Source: Sitta carolinensis (Eukaryota > Chordata > Aves > Passeriformes > Sittidae). From it: a stretch of 64,000 nt of DNA. Both the position numbers and the translations under genes were made by a program. Below are positions 38,274-50,490 of this stretch, in pieces; position 1 is the first letter of the stretch, and each line of letters opens with the position of its first letter. Below the pieces are notes generated by a model. It had not been told where the DNA came from. It saw only the letters and a program-made list of their open reading frames with translations, and did not search any database. The stretch spans positions 9,962,501 through 10,026,500 of the forward strand of contig CM063288.1 of NCBI GenBank assembly GCA_032173965.1. The letters run 5' to 3'.

Positions 38274-41200
38274 TTCTGGATACTAGGGTTACTGAGAATA
38301 TGTTCTGCATCCCAAATATAACTTTCTTTTATGGAACAGGCTAAAAGATTATCATCTAAATGCAGCAAATTGCCTTCTTTTCACTAAAGGGGAGTTCAGA
38401 GCTACATAAATAACTGGCTACACGTTAATGAGATCTGACTGATCTCCAGAGGGTGCAAGCTGCTGCTCTATAGATCCAAGACAGCTGGAGTCAGATGACC
38501 ATCCAACTCCTCCCTGAAACACAGGGAAATAGTCTGGGGCCCCTCTTTCCAGCCCACTGCCAGGTTGCATTTTTTCTTTCAATGGAAGTGACAGAAGTGC
38601 AATATATTGGCAATGATACTTTAATTTCAAAGACTGGATTATAAAATCATTTTCCCATATGCATTTTCCCTCTTCTGAATGGATTTTACTGGTTGGTAGT
38701 TTCACTGAGCAGCATGCTCTGCAAAAACCAGCAATTCCAGATAGGAGGAAATTGTCACATTCAGTGTGTCAGTAACAGTCCACCAAGTTTATTAGATAGG
38801 TTTCAAAAGATAGGGAAATTATATTTTGATCTGAGACAACCTATTGCAGCCTGTAGAACCTTGCTACAGGCAGCTGTTGAGCCTCCCTCGAGTATAATAT
38901 TGTGGAGCAGACCCCAATCTAAACCAAGCTAAGTCAACCAAAGGACATTTAATACCTTCAATTAATAAGAGATGAGGAGAAAATGTAGGGATGTTTCTCC
39001 CACATCTCTACTGCAGGTGAGATTTTACTCCTTTGGCTGCAGCAGTTTTAATAACCCATTTTTATATTTTTCCCCAGCCAGGAGTTCATCTTACATAAAC
39101 ATCTCATGCCAGGCATCCCTGCTCTCCCACACAAACATGCAACCACACACACCTTCTTATATTTGGCTTCTAGCTTTGCTGGTAGAAGAACAGGCCATGT
39201 ATGCATTTCCAACCTACAACTCAGCCCAGGGTTTCCATGACCTTTCCTGAAAGCTCCAGCTCTGCTGCTGGAGTGACTCGTCCATTATGTTAGTTGTTCA
39301 ATAACTCTTTGGCACTACCATAATACTGCTTTGAATAAACAACAAGTCACAGTCAGAAGTCAATGAAACATTAGGAGCGATGACAAATCAGAAATAGCAA
39401 ACAACTGCACAAAAGAAATGAAAGAAATGCAGTGATGTTTTTCTGCCTGCTTATGAAGAAAAGCAGCGTGAAAGATGGACTGGAGAGAACAGATTCATCA
39501 CACTTTGGCTTCATTACTATAATAATTAATTTATATTAGCAGATGCACATTAAGAAGATCTGTTTCCACCCCTCTGCCACCACCAGCTGGTGCAACATGC
39601 ATGTGTCAGTCAGGGGAAATGGTAGTTGTGCTGATGCCCCTCACCATCTTCTACATCTGCATCCTGCAGCTTTATTACGGGTCCAGTCAGCAGCACTGTT
39701 AGAGATGCATAAACCCATCACAGGGAGCAGTTTTACCCCAAAGTGCTTAAAGTGACAGAGCAGTTATGGTGGGAGACAACCAGATGTCAGCTATAACATT
39801 CCACCCAGAGCTTTTGCTCCTGAGGACCAGAGCATGGAAATGTTCTTGAGCCCGCAGATCTCTGGTGTACACCTCACCCAGTGGATCCCACTGCAGGATT
39901 TGGCCCAACATCAGAGTTCTCAGATATTACTTGGGACTGAGAGGTCCAGAAAAATATCCTTTTGATAATGCCTACTTGCAACTTGTGGTCTGATGGAAAT
40001 TCAGCCTGTGGAAATATGTCTACCCCCTCTCTCAGTTTTTCTAGGAAGCCCTATCAAATGTTGTGGTATCCATTTATAGCAACTCCAGAAAGCTGAGATA
40101 CATGACACTGGCTACTAATGAAAGCCATGGGATAAAGCAATAATGACATCTTGGGGAAAAAAAAATGCATACTGAAATATTATAGAAAGAAAGTTATCAG
40201 GCAGGAGATGTACAAAATTCAATTTTCTGAGTGGTATACTGGATGAAATGATACAAACAATCTTTTCATGGCCATCAAATGAAGCTTTTTTTGCAAATGT
40301 TTTGTGAACTCACACACAGAGAAAAAACCAAAGAGATAAACAGTGTCATCTTCCCCTGCACTGAAGTGCTACAGTACTGAGCACACTGCCTGCTATAAGA
40401 CTGCTGACAATTAAGGATGTATCACACAGAGCAGTATCTCTGTCTGCACGTTTCTGATCTGCCCATTACCGTCATCCTCTGCCACACAGCACAACCATGC
40501 ATTTCATGGGATAAATATCCATTGAAGCCAAAGTGGCAAGTCAGCTGAGCACATAAATTGCCCAGGTCCTACCCAGGGACAAGAATAATTATCTTTCCAA
40601 ATCCACTTTAAAACCCTGACTAAAGAATATTTTCTGAAGAAATCAAGCCTGATGATAGCTAATACTTTCAAATGAATCTTTGTTATTGCCCAAATACAAA
40701 GAGCTGTTTTAACACATCACAACAGCAGAATGCCTCTTCCAGGAACGAGCTCACCTGCATCTCTGCAGATCATCGTTGTGTTACATAAGTCATACGACTT
40801 TCTGGCTTTGAAAGATTGCTCTTTGATGTCCAAAAGACAGATGTCAGCATAAAAAGATAGGGGAGAGAAAAAAGTACAAGCTCTCCACAGCAGTAATCAA
40901 GAGAACAGCAGTGAGCTTGTCAGTGGAGACCAAGCAAGCAATAGCAGCTGAGCTACCTCCTCACCTCTTTGCTTCCAGAAAGTGTTTAGCAATAGAACAG
41001 CTACAAAAGTGCCAGTAAGGTGAAGTGCCCTAAGTCACCAGTACCGGTTCAGTGGCTCTGCAACCACTTACAGCGCCACAAGCTCAGGAGCACCCACCAC
41101 AGACAGAAATCCAGCAAATACTGCACTTGAAGCCATAACACCAGTTAGTCCCTTGGGTGTCAACTGTTTGGGGAACAGTGTGATGTAGCTTACACTACCA

Positions 41201-42532
41201 CTGTCATTGCTGTTCCAGGGATAAACAGAAGGCTTCTGTCATCACTGTTTTCAATCCAGTCCTTTTCATAAGCATTGCCATTCAGACATAATGATTGTTT
41301 TGTTATGTGTGGTTCTACTCCGAAAACTGACTTCATAAAAAGAGGATCATGGAGTTCATGTTTATTACATCTCAATGATTTCCAGATCAAATGCAGTCAG
41401 TTTACAAGTCAAAAAGATGTTTGGTTTGTTTTTCCAACTACCAGGTCTACAAACTCATGCTGGGATCTAGAAGTTAAGATGTCATCTTTTTGGCTTGTCT
41501 GATTGCCAGAGGAATGAAAAAGAAATCTGCTAGCCTGCTCCTGGAGTGGCTGTGTATTTCCAGTTTCAACAGAGATAATAAGGAATAAAAATGAAGACAA
41601 TATTTTCAAGACCACTTATCTAATTCTGCACTTCAGGGCTCCAGAAAGGTAATCTGATTTTAAAAGCTACTCCAAGGGCAATTCAAAGTGACAAGACTTA
41701 AGTACCACTTAAAATTTTACTGCATATTTAGGTACATAAATAGTATGTACCTAACTTTAGACACCCATTTTTCAAAACTGTTCCCCTTAATTTAGTCAGC
41801 AAATTAATCAGATTTGCATGTGATTACACACAGATAGCAGATCATTTCTGTAGGAAGGTGTTATTTTTATATAGACACTTGTTGGACCAGAATTACATGT
41901 TAAACTAAAATTTATGAGTCTGCAGGCTGAGTCGACATTAACTATTTGACAGCCACAAATTACTGCATTATAGACATGGCCAATTTGCTTACAGAGACCT
42001 GCTCACATGTAACTTAACCACTCCTCAGCTGTCTGTAAACCCCAGTGTTGTAGGGGTTAGCAGGTTTCCCTCACAGCAACTGTGACAGGTTGTAATCAAG
42101 TGTTTGAGCCCCATTATCCTGCACGTGAAAGGAACAAGATGTTCTAGGGGCTGGGGAACAGATTACCTTTCTACCATGTTGACATACAGATCCTCTAACT
42201 CTTTGTCATATCTCCTACGAGTTCCCTACAGCAAAAATTTTCAGTCATGTCTTGGCTTCTCCTCATTTTATCCCCCAATACATCCAGCTCTTTCCTCTGG
42301 GCTCCTGTGCAAATGGGTTTGGGTGCCACCAGTCAAACATATGTTATACCCACAGGGCTGCTCGGTGGTACCCAGTGTGATGGCCACCTCGGCCTTGCAA
42401 AGGGTTTACAGAAGCAGTAGCTTTGAGGTGTTTGTGAAATATAGATTCATGATGGGTAAACTGAGGGAATGTTTGTCACAAAGTTTTCCTTCGTGTACAG
42501 GTGCACTAATGCTGACCTGCCCATTCAGATCT
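38274..42532. other. Intronic sequence, little recognised
   Basis: Between the CR1 tail and the possible SINE tail near 42.5 kb I see only the 11-bp inverted repeat at 41728 and short A-runs. Open frames (for example 42104-42562, 152 codons) lack known domains. Confidence 0.55.
41728..41754. repeat. Perfect inverted repeat, 11-bp arms
   Basis: TTAGGTACATA, 5-base spacer, TATGTACCTAA. The arms are exactly complementary. Confidence 0.9.
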
Positions 42533-42620
42533 GTACTTTGCCTCTCCATCCTTGTGCCTTAGGGAGTTAACAACAATGTCTGATGGCAACCAATGAGATA
42601 ATGCATAAGAGCTTACAGGA
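42533..42620 (+). mobile_element. Possible MIR-type SINE tail fragment, sense
   Basis: CTTTGCCTCTCCATCCTTGT and GCCTTAGGGAGTTAACAACA are followed by CAATGAGATAATGCATAAGA. The last part resembles the MIR tail words AAATGAGATAATGCATGTAAAG. The match is limited to these words, so the call is tentative. Confidence 0.38.
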
Positions 42621-43940
42621 AAAGTGGGCTGAGAATAAAGGCTGGGAACATGTCCAGCATTTGCAGATGTACTGAGTTAGCAAGTTCTGAGGAACGTTCC
42701 AAAACATTAGCCAGTGTTACACCCCGACCTTTCCATGCTGGTTTCATAAGCCAGAGGTGCCTGCTTGCAAGGGCAGTCCTGCCAGGCCATCATTGTAGCT
42801 TTACTGTGGCTTTCCTCCCTTTGCTATCTCCCTCCAACAAGGACAAGGAAGGGTGCTTAATTAAATCCAAATGCTAACATTTTTAGCTAAGTGTAAAATT
42901 GTTGATTTGGAAAGCAGTGCGTCTGGCTTTCATCATTAAGGAGCACTGTGATCAATGGAACATCAGGCCAATTATGGCTGTTACAGAGCTGAGAGATGTA
43001 TTTCTGTTCTCTGGATCTCTTTATGTATTCAGGTGTAAGCTAAGCAAGTGCAGCCTCAAATGCTAATTGTGCTGCTTAGGACATGCTTACTTCCAAGGAG
43101 TCCTGTCAGTCACACAACCTTTTAGTGCCAGGCAATTACCAATCCTTTCCCAGCCAGCCAAGGTCTTGCCCATGATGAGGAAATCTGCCTGGAGATTTTA
43201 GAAACTCACAGTCACACAAGGCAAGGCTGCTGCTCCTGCAACAAGCCACTGCTGACTTGCCTTCATAAACTGCGAAGGGGACTCTGAAACAAGCACAGTG
43301 AGAAGGAATGGGTGTACTTGCGGCTCACTCCGTCCTCCAGATGATATTTTCCCAGCAGTAGTCACAGCTCATGCTGTTTGAGTCATCCTCATCTGAGAAT
43401 GCAAATAGTTCCCAACTGGTAACACGGCATTGCTGCTTGCAGGCTGAGAGCTCAGCTCCTCTCCCAGTGCTCCAAGCTGAGCCCAGTCCTGGAGAACTAC
43501 AGGCTGCTCCATGTCAGGGGAAGGGCCTGGTGCAGATGGCATGGAAAGATGGCAGACAATGAAATGCTTGGGGCTGGAGAGAAAAGTGAGACCTCACAAT
43601 ACTAATGGCATTAGACTTTGGATTAAATCTTGTCCTTTGTCATGTTGATGCAGAGAGAAGGAGCACTTGACAGTATTCAGAGAATTGTAGATTTACCCCA
43701 CTGAAACCATCCTCTAGTTGCACACTTCTATGTGACTTTCATCATAGTCTCTCTGCAAATTATTGTAATTCTTTATAAGAAGAAATGGATTTGCCTTGCC
43801 ATTTACAGCACAGAATGTTGCATAGTTACTTGAATTTTCATGAAAAATAATATTTCATTGGAATCTAAGTTGAGCAAATTCAGATATCTAAAGGCAAAAG
43901 CAGAATTTTGTGGGAAGTTGTAATTATTTCAGACAACGAC

Positions 43941-43955
43941 AAAAAAAAAAAAAAA
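43941..43955 (+). repeat. Poly(A) tract, 15 bp
   Basis: Run of 15 A after ACAACGAC. No associated element seen. Confidence 0.92.
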
Positions 43956-44113
43956 TCCAGAAAATTCAGGGCTAAATTACATGTAAAAGCCAACCACTAT
44001 GGCTGAAGTATGGATATCAGTGTTTAAGCACACTAGCAACAATGCAGAGCCTCCAGAGACATCAAGGAAGGAGTACACAGCTATGGCTAGTGCACAATAC
44101 TACTGATAGAAGC

Positions 44114-44169
44114 AGATTAAATTGATATTGAAAGCCCTTTGTAGATTAAATTGATACTGAAAGCCCATT
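44114..44169 (+). repeat. 29-bp tandem duplication
   Basis: AGATTAAATTGATATTGAAA-GCCCTTT is followed two bases later by AGATTAAATTGATACTGAAA-GCCCATT. The period is 29 bp with two mismatches in 27, which points to a fairly recent local duplication. Confidence 0.9.
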
Positions 44170-44210
44170 TCATTTTTTATCTTTCCCTTATTAAATTATT
44201 TTAGGATGAG

Positions 44211-44221
44211 AAAAAAAAAAA
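44211..44221 (+). repeat. Poly(A) tract, 11 bp
   Basis: Run of 11 A after AGGATGAG. It lies about 40 bp past a 29-bp tandem duplication. Confidence 0.85.
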
Positions 44222-44779
44222 GACCACATCTTGCTAAGAGGAACACAGAGGTATGCTACATTAATTTGGCAATAAAGCCATCATGGACAATCTGCTGGCT
44301 AAAAGCCTCAGGAAGTCTATCTTACTCAAAGTTGCTCATAAATTAATTTAGCCAAAGAAACAGTTACTGCCTTATAAACACAGAATGTTTCTAACCATTC
44401 ATTTATTTAACTGTTATCCTGCAAAAAATAGCAAATGATGGAGATACTCAGATGTCAGTGCAGATCCCAATCCATTCCAATCCCAAATCCTCATTTCAGG
44501 ACGCTCTCTAGCAATTAACACTGAATCTATACTTGTGAATTTACACTTTTACTCCTTGGAAGGAAACAGCCTTCCCTTCCTTTGTGTACCCTCTCCAAAA
44601 GCCTGGGGAGGTAACCCATGTCACAGCCAGGCAGCAATAATCTGCAGGTGGCCCAACAAGTGAAATCTTCCCCAAGTGCCATGCAGCTCTGCCTAGGGTC
44701 TTGCTGTGCCAGCTCTCATCTCCAGGAAGCTTTGACATTTTCCTTGGTGGGCCCAAGATGAGGAAGGATAATGGCTCCA

Positions 44780-44883
44780 GGGTTAGCCAGAAACATTTTG
44801 TTTTTAATCCTGGCCACTGACATAACTTGTGATCACAAGCAAATCGTTCCATCTTCCAGCATCTTGGTTCACCCACATGCTAG
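44780..44883 (+). mobile_element. MIR-type SINE fragment, sense
   Basis: TTTTTAATCCTGGCCACTGA, then ACTTGTGATCACAAGCAAAT, then TCCATCTTCCAGCATCTTGG follow the order of a MIR-type core (TAATCCTGGCTCTGCCACT, GCTGTGTGACCTTGGGCAAG, CTCAGTTTCC). The copy is diverged and both ends are approximate. Confidence 0.55.
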
Positions 44884-46659
44884 GGACAGCGTGTATCCTT
44901 GCCTCCCAAGAGCAGCCACAGAGCCTGGAAGCAGCATCTTGTCTTTCACTGGCCAAGAAAATTTCTTACCATCAGTGCTAAGTGGGTGTTTTTTTCTGTA
45001 TGGTTTGCTCAGAGGGAAGTTAAAAGGCAGAAAGCAAAGATATAAAGCTGTTCTTGAAAGAAAATGTCCATCTCTAAAAAAGTGAGAAAATATTCAAGTG
45101 CCACACATTAGCACTGCTGCCAAGTGAAGTCTTGAGCAATTAGTCTGCTGATTGCTTGAACTTCACTGGGTGTAATCTAATTTACCAGCAGTGCAAGCCT
45201 CAGTATGTTTCCAGCACATGGTGGCCAGAGAGAGGTACTCCCAGCTGCCCCACTGCCCTGTTCTGACCCACTGATGACCTTCAATTGCAACCCAGCACTC
45301 GGTGCAAATATTTAGTGAAGGAAGTGAAAAATCAGAGTGGCAAATACTACATTTAGAAATTCAGAAAGAAAACCAGCTTGTCTGAGTCATCCCTGAGCTT
45401 TCAACACATGCATCTGAGCAGGGTTGCTCCTATTCTAGAGCAGCCACCACGGAGAACAGTAAAGTATATCTACTGTGTGGGTGAAGGGAGAGAGGCCTGG
45501 GAAAGCCAAGTCCCTCACTGGGGTCATGCAGGGGGTTATCACAGGCTTGGGATAAACCCTTGTCCCTTGCACAGAGCCCTGTGCCTTGCACCACCTGGCC
45601 TCTCCTGACACAGAACAGGACCAAACCAGGCACTTGCTTATCCTGCACGCTGCAGATGTTTACAAGTGCCTTTATTAAACACTTCAAAAAGGTGCCTGCC
45701 TCAGAAGCATGTTTACACATTCTCATTCTTCTGAGTTTTCAAACATTTCATTAGATCTGAAATTCCCATCACAGCAAGTGGTGATCCTCAGAAGGTACAG
45801 AGTCCAGTTGGTAAAAGAGGCATTTAAGCACAGAGTGGGTGTTAGCCCAAATCTATTTCTCCTCATGTCTTCCTTATATCTCACAAAGACTGCACTAAAC
45901 TTCTGAGTAATAACAGCTACCAAAGTCAGCAGATTTGGAAATAAAGCACTGAGCCACATATCTAATCACCTGGGTACTGGAGCATATAACTCCTCCATCT
46001 ATGAGCCTGAAGGCTGCCAAGACAGTGGCAGAAAGGAACTGCAGTGTGGGGCAAGGAGCACAAGTCTTTTGTAAAACGGTTTTTGCAAAGTGGGAATGCT
46101 TGGTCACCAAACCTATCACCTTCAGCTTTTAAGGTGTATGCCCCAACTCAGTGTGGCATAGTCAGTAAAATGAGGATGAAAATTTGGTCCTCAATAGGAA
46201 AACCTACACACTGAAATCTGGAGCTGTTTGCTAAGTGAACCAGAACTGATGCCAAATTACCTCTCATTTAAAATGCTTATCCCATATAGTTGCATGTGAG
46301 GTGCTAAGCAGGACATGGAGAGGGCTGGCAGTCAGCAGTGTTTCACATGTGGTTAAAAAACAGGGCTTCAGAAAGACTCTCCCCGCTCCCAATCTTCCAG
46401 CCAGAGAATCACATCTGGACCAAAAGCCTGAGAGAAGACTCATTAGAGGCACCTTTGCTTCCTACTCTGGAATACTTGGTTTGATGGAATCTGTGATTTT
46501 GGGTCAACTAACTAATAATGTGGTAAAAAAAATGAAAAAGAAATGCATACCAAAGGTAAGAAAAAACCAGCAGTGGGCAGAAATGTTACATGGTGCTATT
46601 AATGACTAGGTTGTATTTTGTTGCATACAGGTAGAACCTTACAAAAGGAAGGCCTTGTA

Positions 46660-46920
46660 AAATCACGGCTCAGGCCTGTTACTTCAGCTGAGTAGAAAAG
46701 GACTATGGGAAAGTAACTCAGCTGAATTAGAGGTATGTAACCATGGTGTGTTCACGTTGTGGTGTATGGTGGTTGGTTGAATTATGTTTGTTATGTTTTA
46801 AAACTGTGTAATGGATAATGGGCTAACTGCTTAAAAAGGCCTGTTTTTTTTCAGTAAGGCAGCACTCCTTTGCACCTGACTGGGGGCTCTGGGTCACTAT
46901 GGACCCTCACCAACAATTTT
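46660..46920 (+). other. Possible but unconfirmed solo-LTR-like sequence
   Basis: A T/G-rich stretch leads into CTTAAAAAGGCC (TATA-like, about 46830-46841). About 40 bases later comes TGGGGGCTC at 46881-46889, which equals the first nine bases of a proline-tRNA-type primer-binding site before diverging. No clear TG/CA ends, no target duplication and no gag/pol reading frame are seen nearby. Most likely coincidence; recorded so it can be checked. Confidence 0.15.
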
Positions 46921-48579
46921 TGTCCTTCATCCCCCTGTCCTGTCAGGGAAACCAGGTCTCACACAGGACTTGTAGCTGTGAGTCCAATCTGTTTCTCCAG
47001 ACAGGAGATACATCCAAGGTCTCAGATTCATCTCCGTTACAGTGGGTCCCAGCCACATGTTCTTCTGGCACAGTAGGCCAAATTCTAAGGCCTTTCCAAA
47101 GCCTTTTTTAGGCCAAGACCTGGATTTTGTTATGAGGGGGGCTTGTGCTGAAAGGCAGTCAAGAAGGCATAGAGATGTGATCATCTCCAATCTCTCCAGG
47201 CTGGAGCCAAATCTCTTTACAGAAGCTTCCTGTTAGAGAACTGGTGTCATCTGGGAGACAATGCTTATCATTTCTTCAGGCTGAACACATATTTAGTCAA
47301 GTCACAGATACGTATTATTTATTGAAAATGGGGTAATCTAACTATCCTATGATATTCCTTTAACCCAACTGGAATTTATAAGAAATTATTGCAATATCTA
47401 GGGCTTTCCTAAGAGAAAAAGATTGTGTGATAGTTCAGAACTGCCAGGCCTTTCCAGATGAAAGTGAAATGGGGTAAGAACCGACAGATAATAAGTGAAA
47501 ATGAGGACAATGAAGAGAAAGGGAGACAGGAAGACTCACTTTTAAATGAAAATATTATCCTGCTAAATTGCATGATTAAAAGTCAAAAGAAGAAAATTTG
47601 AATGTGGCACAAGTTAACAGAAGTACATCTTACACAGATTTTTTTATCCTGTCTTCTAAACAGTCAATGATCTGTTACACATAAAGCCGTAGGATAGTAA
47701 TTGGAAACAGAGTCTAGTCCCATGACAGGAAATGAACTCTTATCAATTACTTCTGCAGATCTCAGTCAAACCATTGGGAAATTGGTAATTAATTTGAAAA
47801 TTAATATGTAAGACCATGATCTTAGAGATGGATATAGGAAATACACTTGTCTGTAATGAGTTCATACTGTTTTTTTTGCCATAAAGATAACCATTGAATA
47901 AGAAATCCAGCCATTTCCTGGTTTGGACTTTGTCGGGGTTCCTGGTAACAGCATTGAGGAGAAAACACATATAACTTGCTTGGCAATCTGAGACAGACTC
48001 CAGCTTCCAAGCAAGCACAAACAAGAGATTTTCTAGCATCTCATGGGCAGAGCTAAAGACAATAACAGAGCATTATATAACGTGGTAGAAACGCATTTTC
48101 ACCACGATCCATTAGTATAGTTGAATCACTCAATTTTGCAAACTGCACTGATCATTCAACATTAATTGGGGTAAATTAAGTTATAATTTATGACTGTTCT
48201 TTTTCATAATTATTTATGGAAGGAAATAGTGAGGAACTAATAATTAAGATTATGAGGAAAAGCTTCAGAGTAATTTGCTAAACAAGAGTGTCCTATCTTT
48301 TCCTTCTCCTTTCTTCAACATAGAAACAGCCTAGTAATTTACCTCTTGGTTACCTGGGCTGTCATTTACAGCTTTGCCTCAATACCCAACTCACAGGAAA
48401 CAGAAAATTCACAGCACACTTTCTCTGGATGCACAGATGGGACCTATGTCCACATTGGTATGAAAGACACCCAACAGCAGTGAACATCATGAATGTTATG
48501 ACAGTGGAAAGTGTTTGTTGTAAAAAGAAAGGAAAAATGAGGAGAAGAAACCAGAATAGACAGGAGATCTGAAAACCAA

Positions 48580-48624
48580 GGGAGGAATCCCTGAGTTGGA
48601 GGCAGATGGGAGGAATCCCTGAGT
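48580..48624 (+). repeat. 17-bp direct repeat, period 28
   Basis: GGGAGGAATCCCTGAGT occurs at 48580-48596 and again, identical, at 48608-48624. Confidence 0.9.
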
Positions 48625-50337
48625 CTGAAACAGATTCATCATTACAGACCGAAACTCCAGGCACAGTGTGACATCTGCACTGGGCCTGAGCCTCTCTTTT
48701 TCTAGAGTGATTTGGACCCTTAATGAAATCAAGAAATCATTTCAAACAACACCAATAACTACTGCTTATCTTATATACACAGAAAAGGAAATTTAACTTG
48801 GGCTCAGAGGCAAATTACAAAGAAACAGAAAACATCTAGCTATGAACCTCATTCCTTTCACAGCCTATTATTCCCTGCATATTGTCAGTCCTCTTCAATT
48901 AAATGCCCTGTGCTATTTTAAAGACTATTAATCAGTGCCAGTTCAAATAGATGTTGTAAATTCATGCAGATGAGGAAGACAGACATCCAAGCCATAATTC
49001 TTTATTTCAGGCTAACTTGCTCAAGTTATAAACTGCCTTTTCGCACATAAAACAGGCCTGACTGATCCATTTTTCCATGGTGATCAGAAGACAGGGTGTG
49101 GAGTTGATAAGAACATGCTGGTATTTGGCAGTAAAACCTCATCAAACCTTTCCAGACAAGATAATATTCAAATCCAGAATCTGAAATAAAAGCAGTAGGC
49201 AATTTCTTGTCCAAGCTGAAAATCCATGATCGTTTTGTTCCCATTTTTTTCCTGTCAGACAGTTTTCTTAAACAGAAGATATTTATTGTAGAAAAACACT
49301 AAAGGAGTTGACACGCATAAAAAGACTTTGGTTCCCACCCTGCTTTCCTGTTTACCAAGTAGCAAATCTTGCCTGAATTTCTCCACAGTACACAAAGTTA
49401 ACTAGCAGCTAAATAACAAACTGCCAGCAAACATATCATTACAAAGCCAAGTCAATTCATACTATCCATGCATGAAACACCCACTGAAAGGGATGGGAAA
49501 TCTTTACACAGAATCACTGTAGATTCAGGTGGTAGCGTAAGTGTATTAATCAGATAAGTTGGACCTTGATTTCTATTTTTGAAGATGATACATCTTTAAA
49601 CAAAAAATGGAGCACACTAGAGACTGGTGATAGGCTCAAATGATGGTTGTTTTCCCAGGGAAGAACACAAAGCCATGTTAGTGTAAAGGGTGATGATGGC
49701 TTTTCACTTTCCTGGAGAAGCAGAGAAGGATTTTGAGGACAGCTCACAAGAGGATGTCTTCATGTCAAAGAGCAGTGAAATGTACAGATAATCAAGCATT
49801 TATATATGCACTTGATAAGCTACCATATTAAAAAGCTTGGCAGGGCCATTATCCATCTACTAGGCAAGAGAAATGTGTTCCCCAGCCTGCTCAAGCACTC
49901 ACTGATGCTCAAACTGGCCCCATTTGAGTCAGCCTCTTGGTCACCTCGCCATAGTAACCACAAGAACAACGTCACCATCCAGAGATTCTACCTGGAGCCT
50001 CTTCACTGAAAGAGTTTGGGTCTTGAATGAAGATAAACAAGGCAGTGAAAAAGCAGAGCCTAAACAGCAAAATCTGGACATGGCTTCAGGATAAAAACGC
50101 TCCTTATTCTGTCCCCATGGTCATGCCTCACCTGTATTAGCCATGGAGGCTTGGAAAAGAGACCTGAGTGAGGTTGGAGTGTGTTGTTGGCCCTGTGTAC
50201 GTGGGTCAATTTTCACATATTATAAAAGCAGCATCCTCCTAAGCTCAGGAATGATGAACACCCTTTCCTCTGTCAAATTTCTCATGTCAGGTGTCTCTAT
50301 GAGAAAATATAGTTCTTTTTATTCCTGCCCACAGTAG

Positions 50338-50490
50338 CAAGCCAAAAATAACAAAAATAACAACCCCCCACAAACAAACAACTAAAAAACCGTACACACA
50401 CACAATTACCCCCCCAAAAAATACCCAAACAAAAACAACGCAAAACCCCTACACCTATAAAAAAAAGAAACCAAATCAAAACATAAAACT
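50338..50490 (+). repeat. A/C-rich low-complexity tract with strong strand asymmetry
   Basis: About 150 bp made almost only of A and C, for example CAACCCCCCACAAACAAAC and AAATACCCAAACAAAAACAA, with very few G or T. It looks like slippage-grown simple sequence. The opposite strand is T/G-rich, which produces an open frame of 60 codons that is not a gene. Confidence 0.85.

Noticed and set aside
42104..42562. 152-codon + strand frame
   Set aside because: No recognisable family; its 3' end overlaps a probable SINE tail.
50297..50479. Cys/Phe/Val-rich 60-codon minus-strand frame as a small membrane protein
   Set aside because: It is the complement of an A/C-only low-complexity tract; the hydrophobic look comes from T/G-rich codons.
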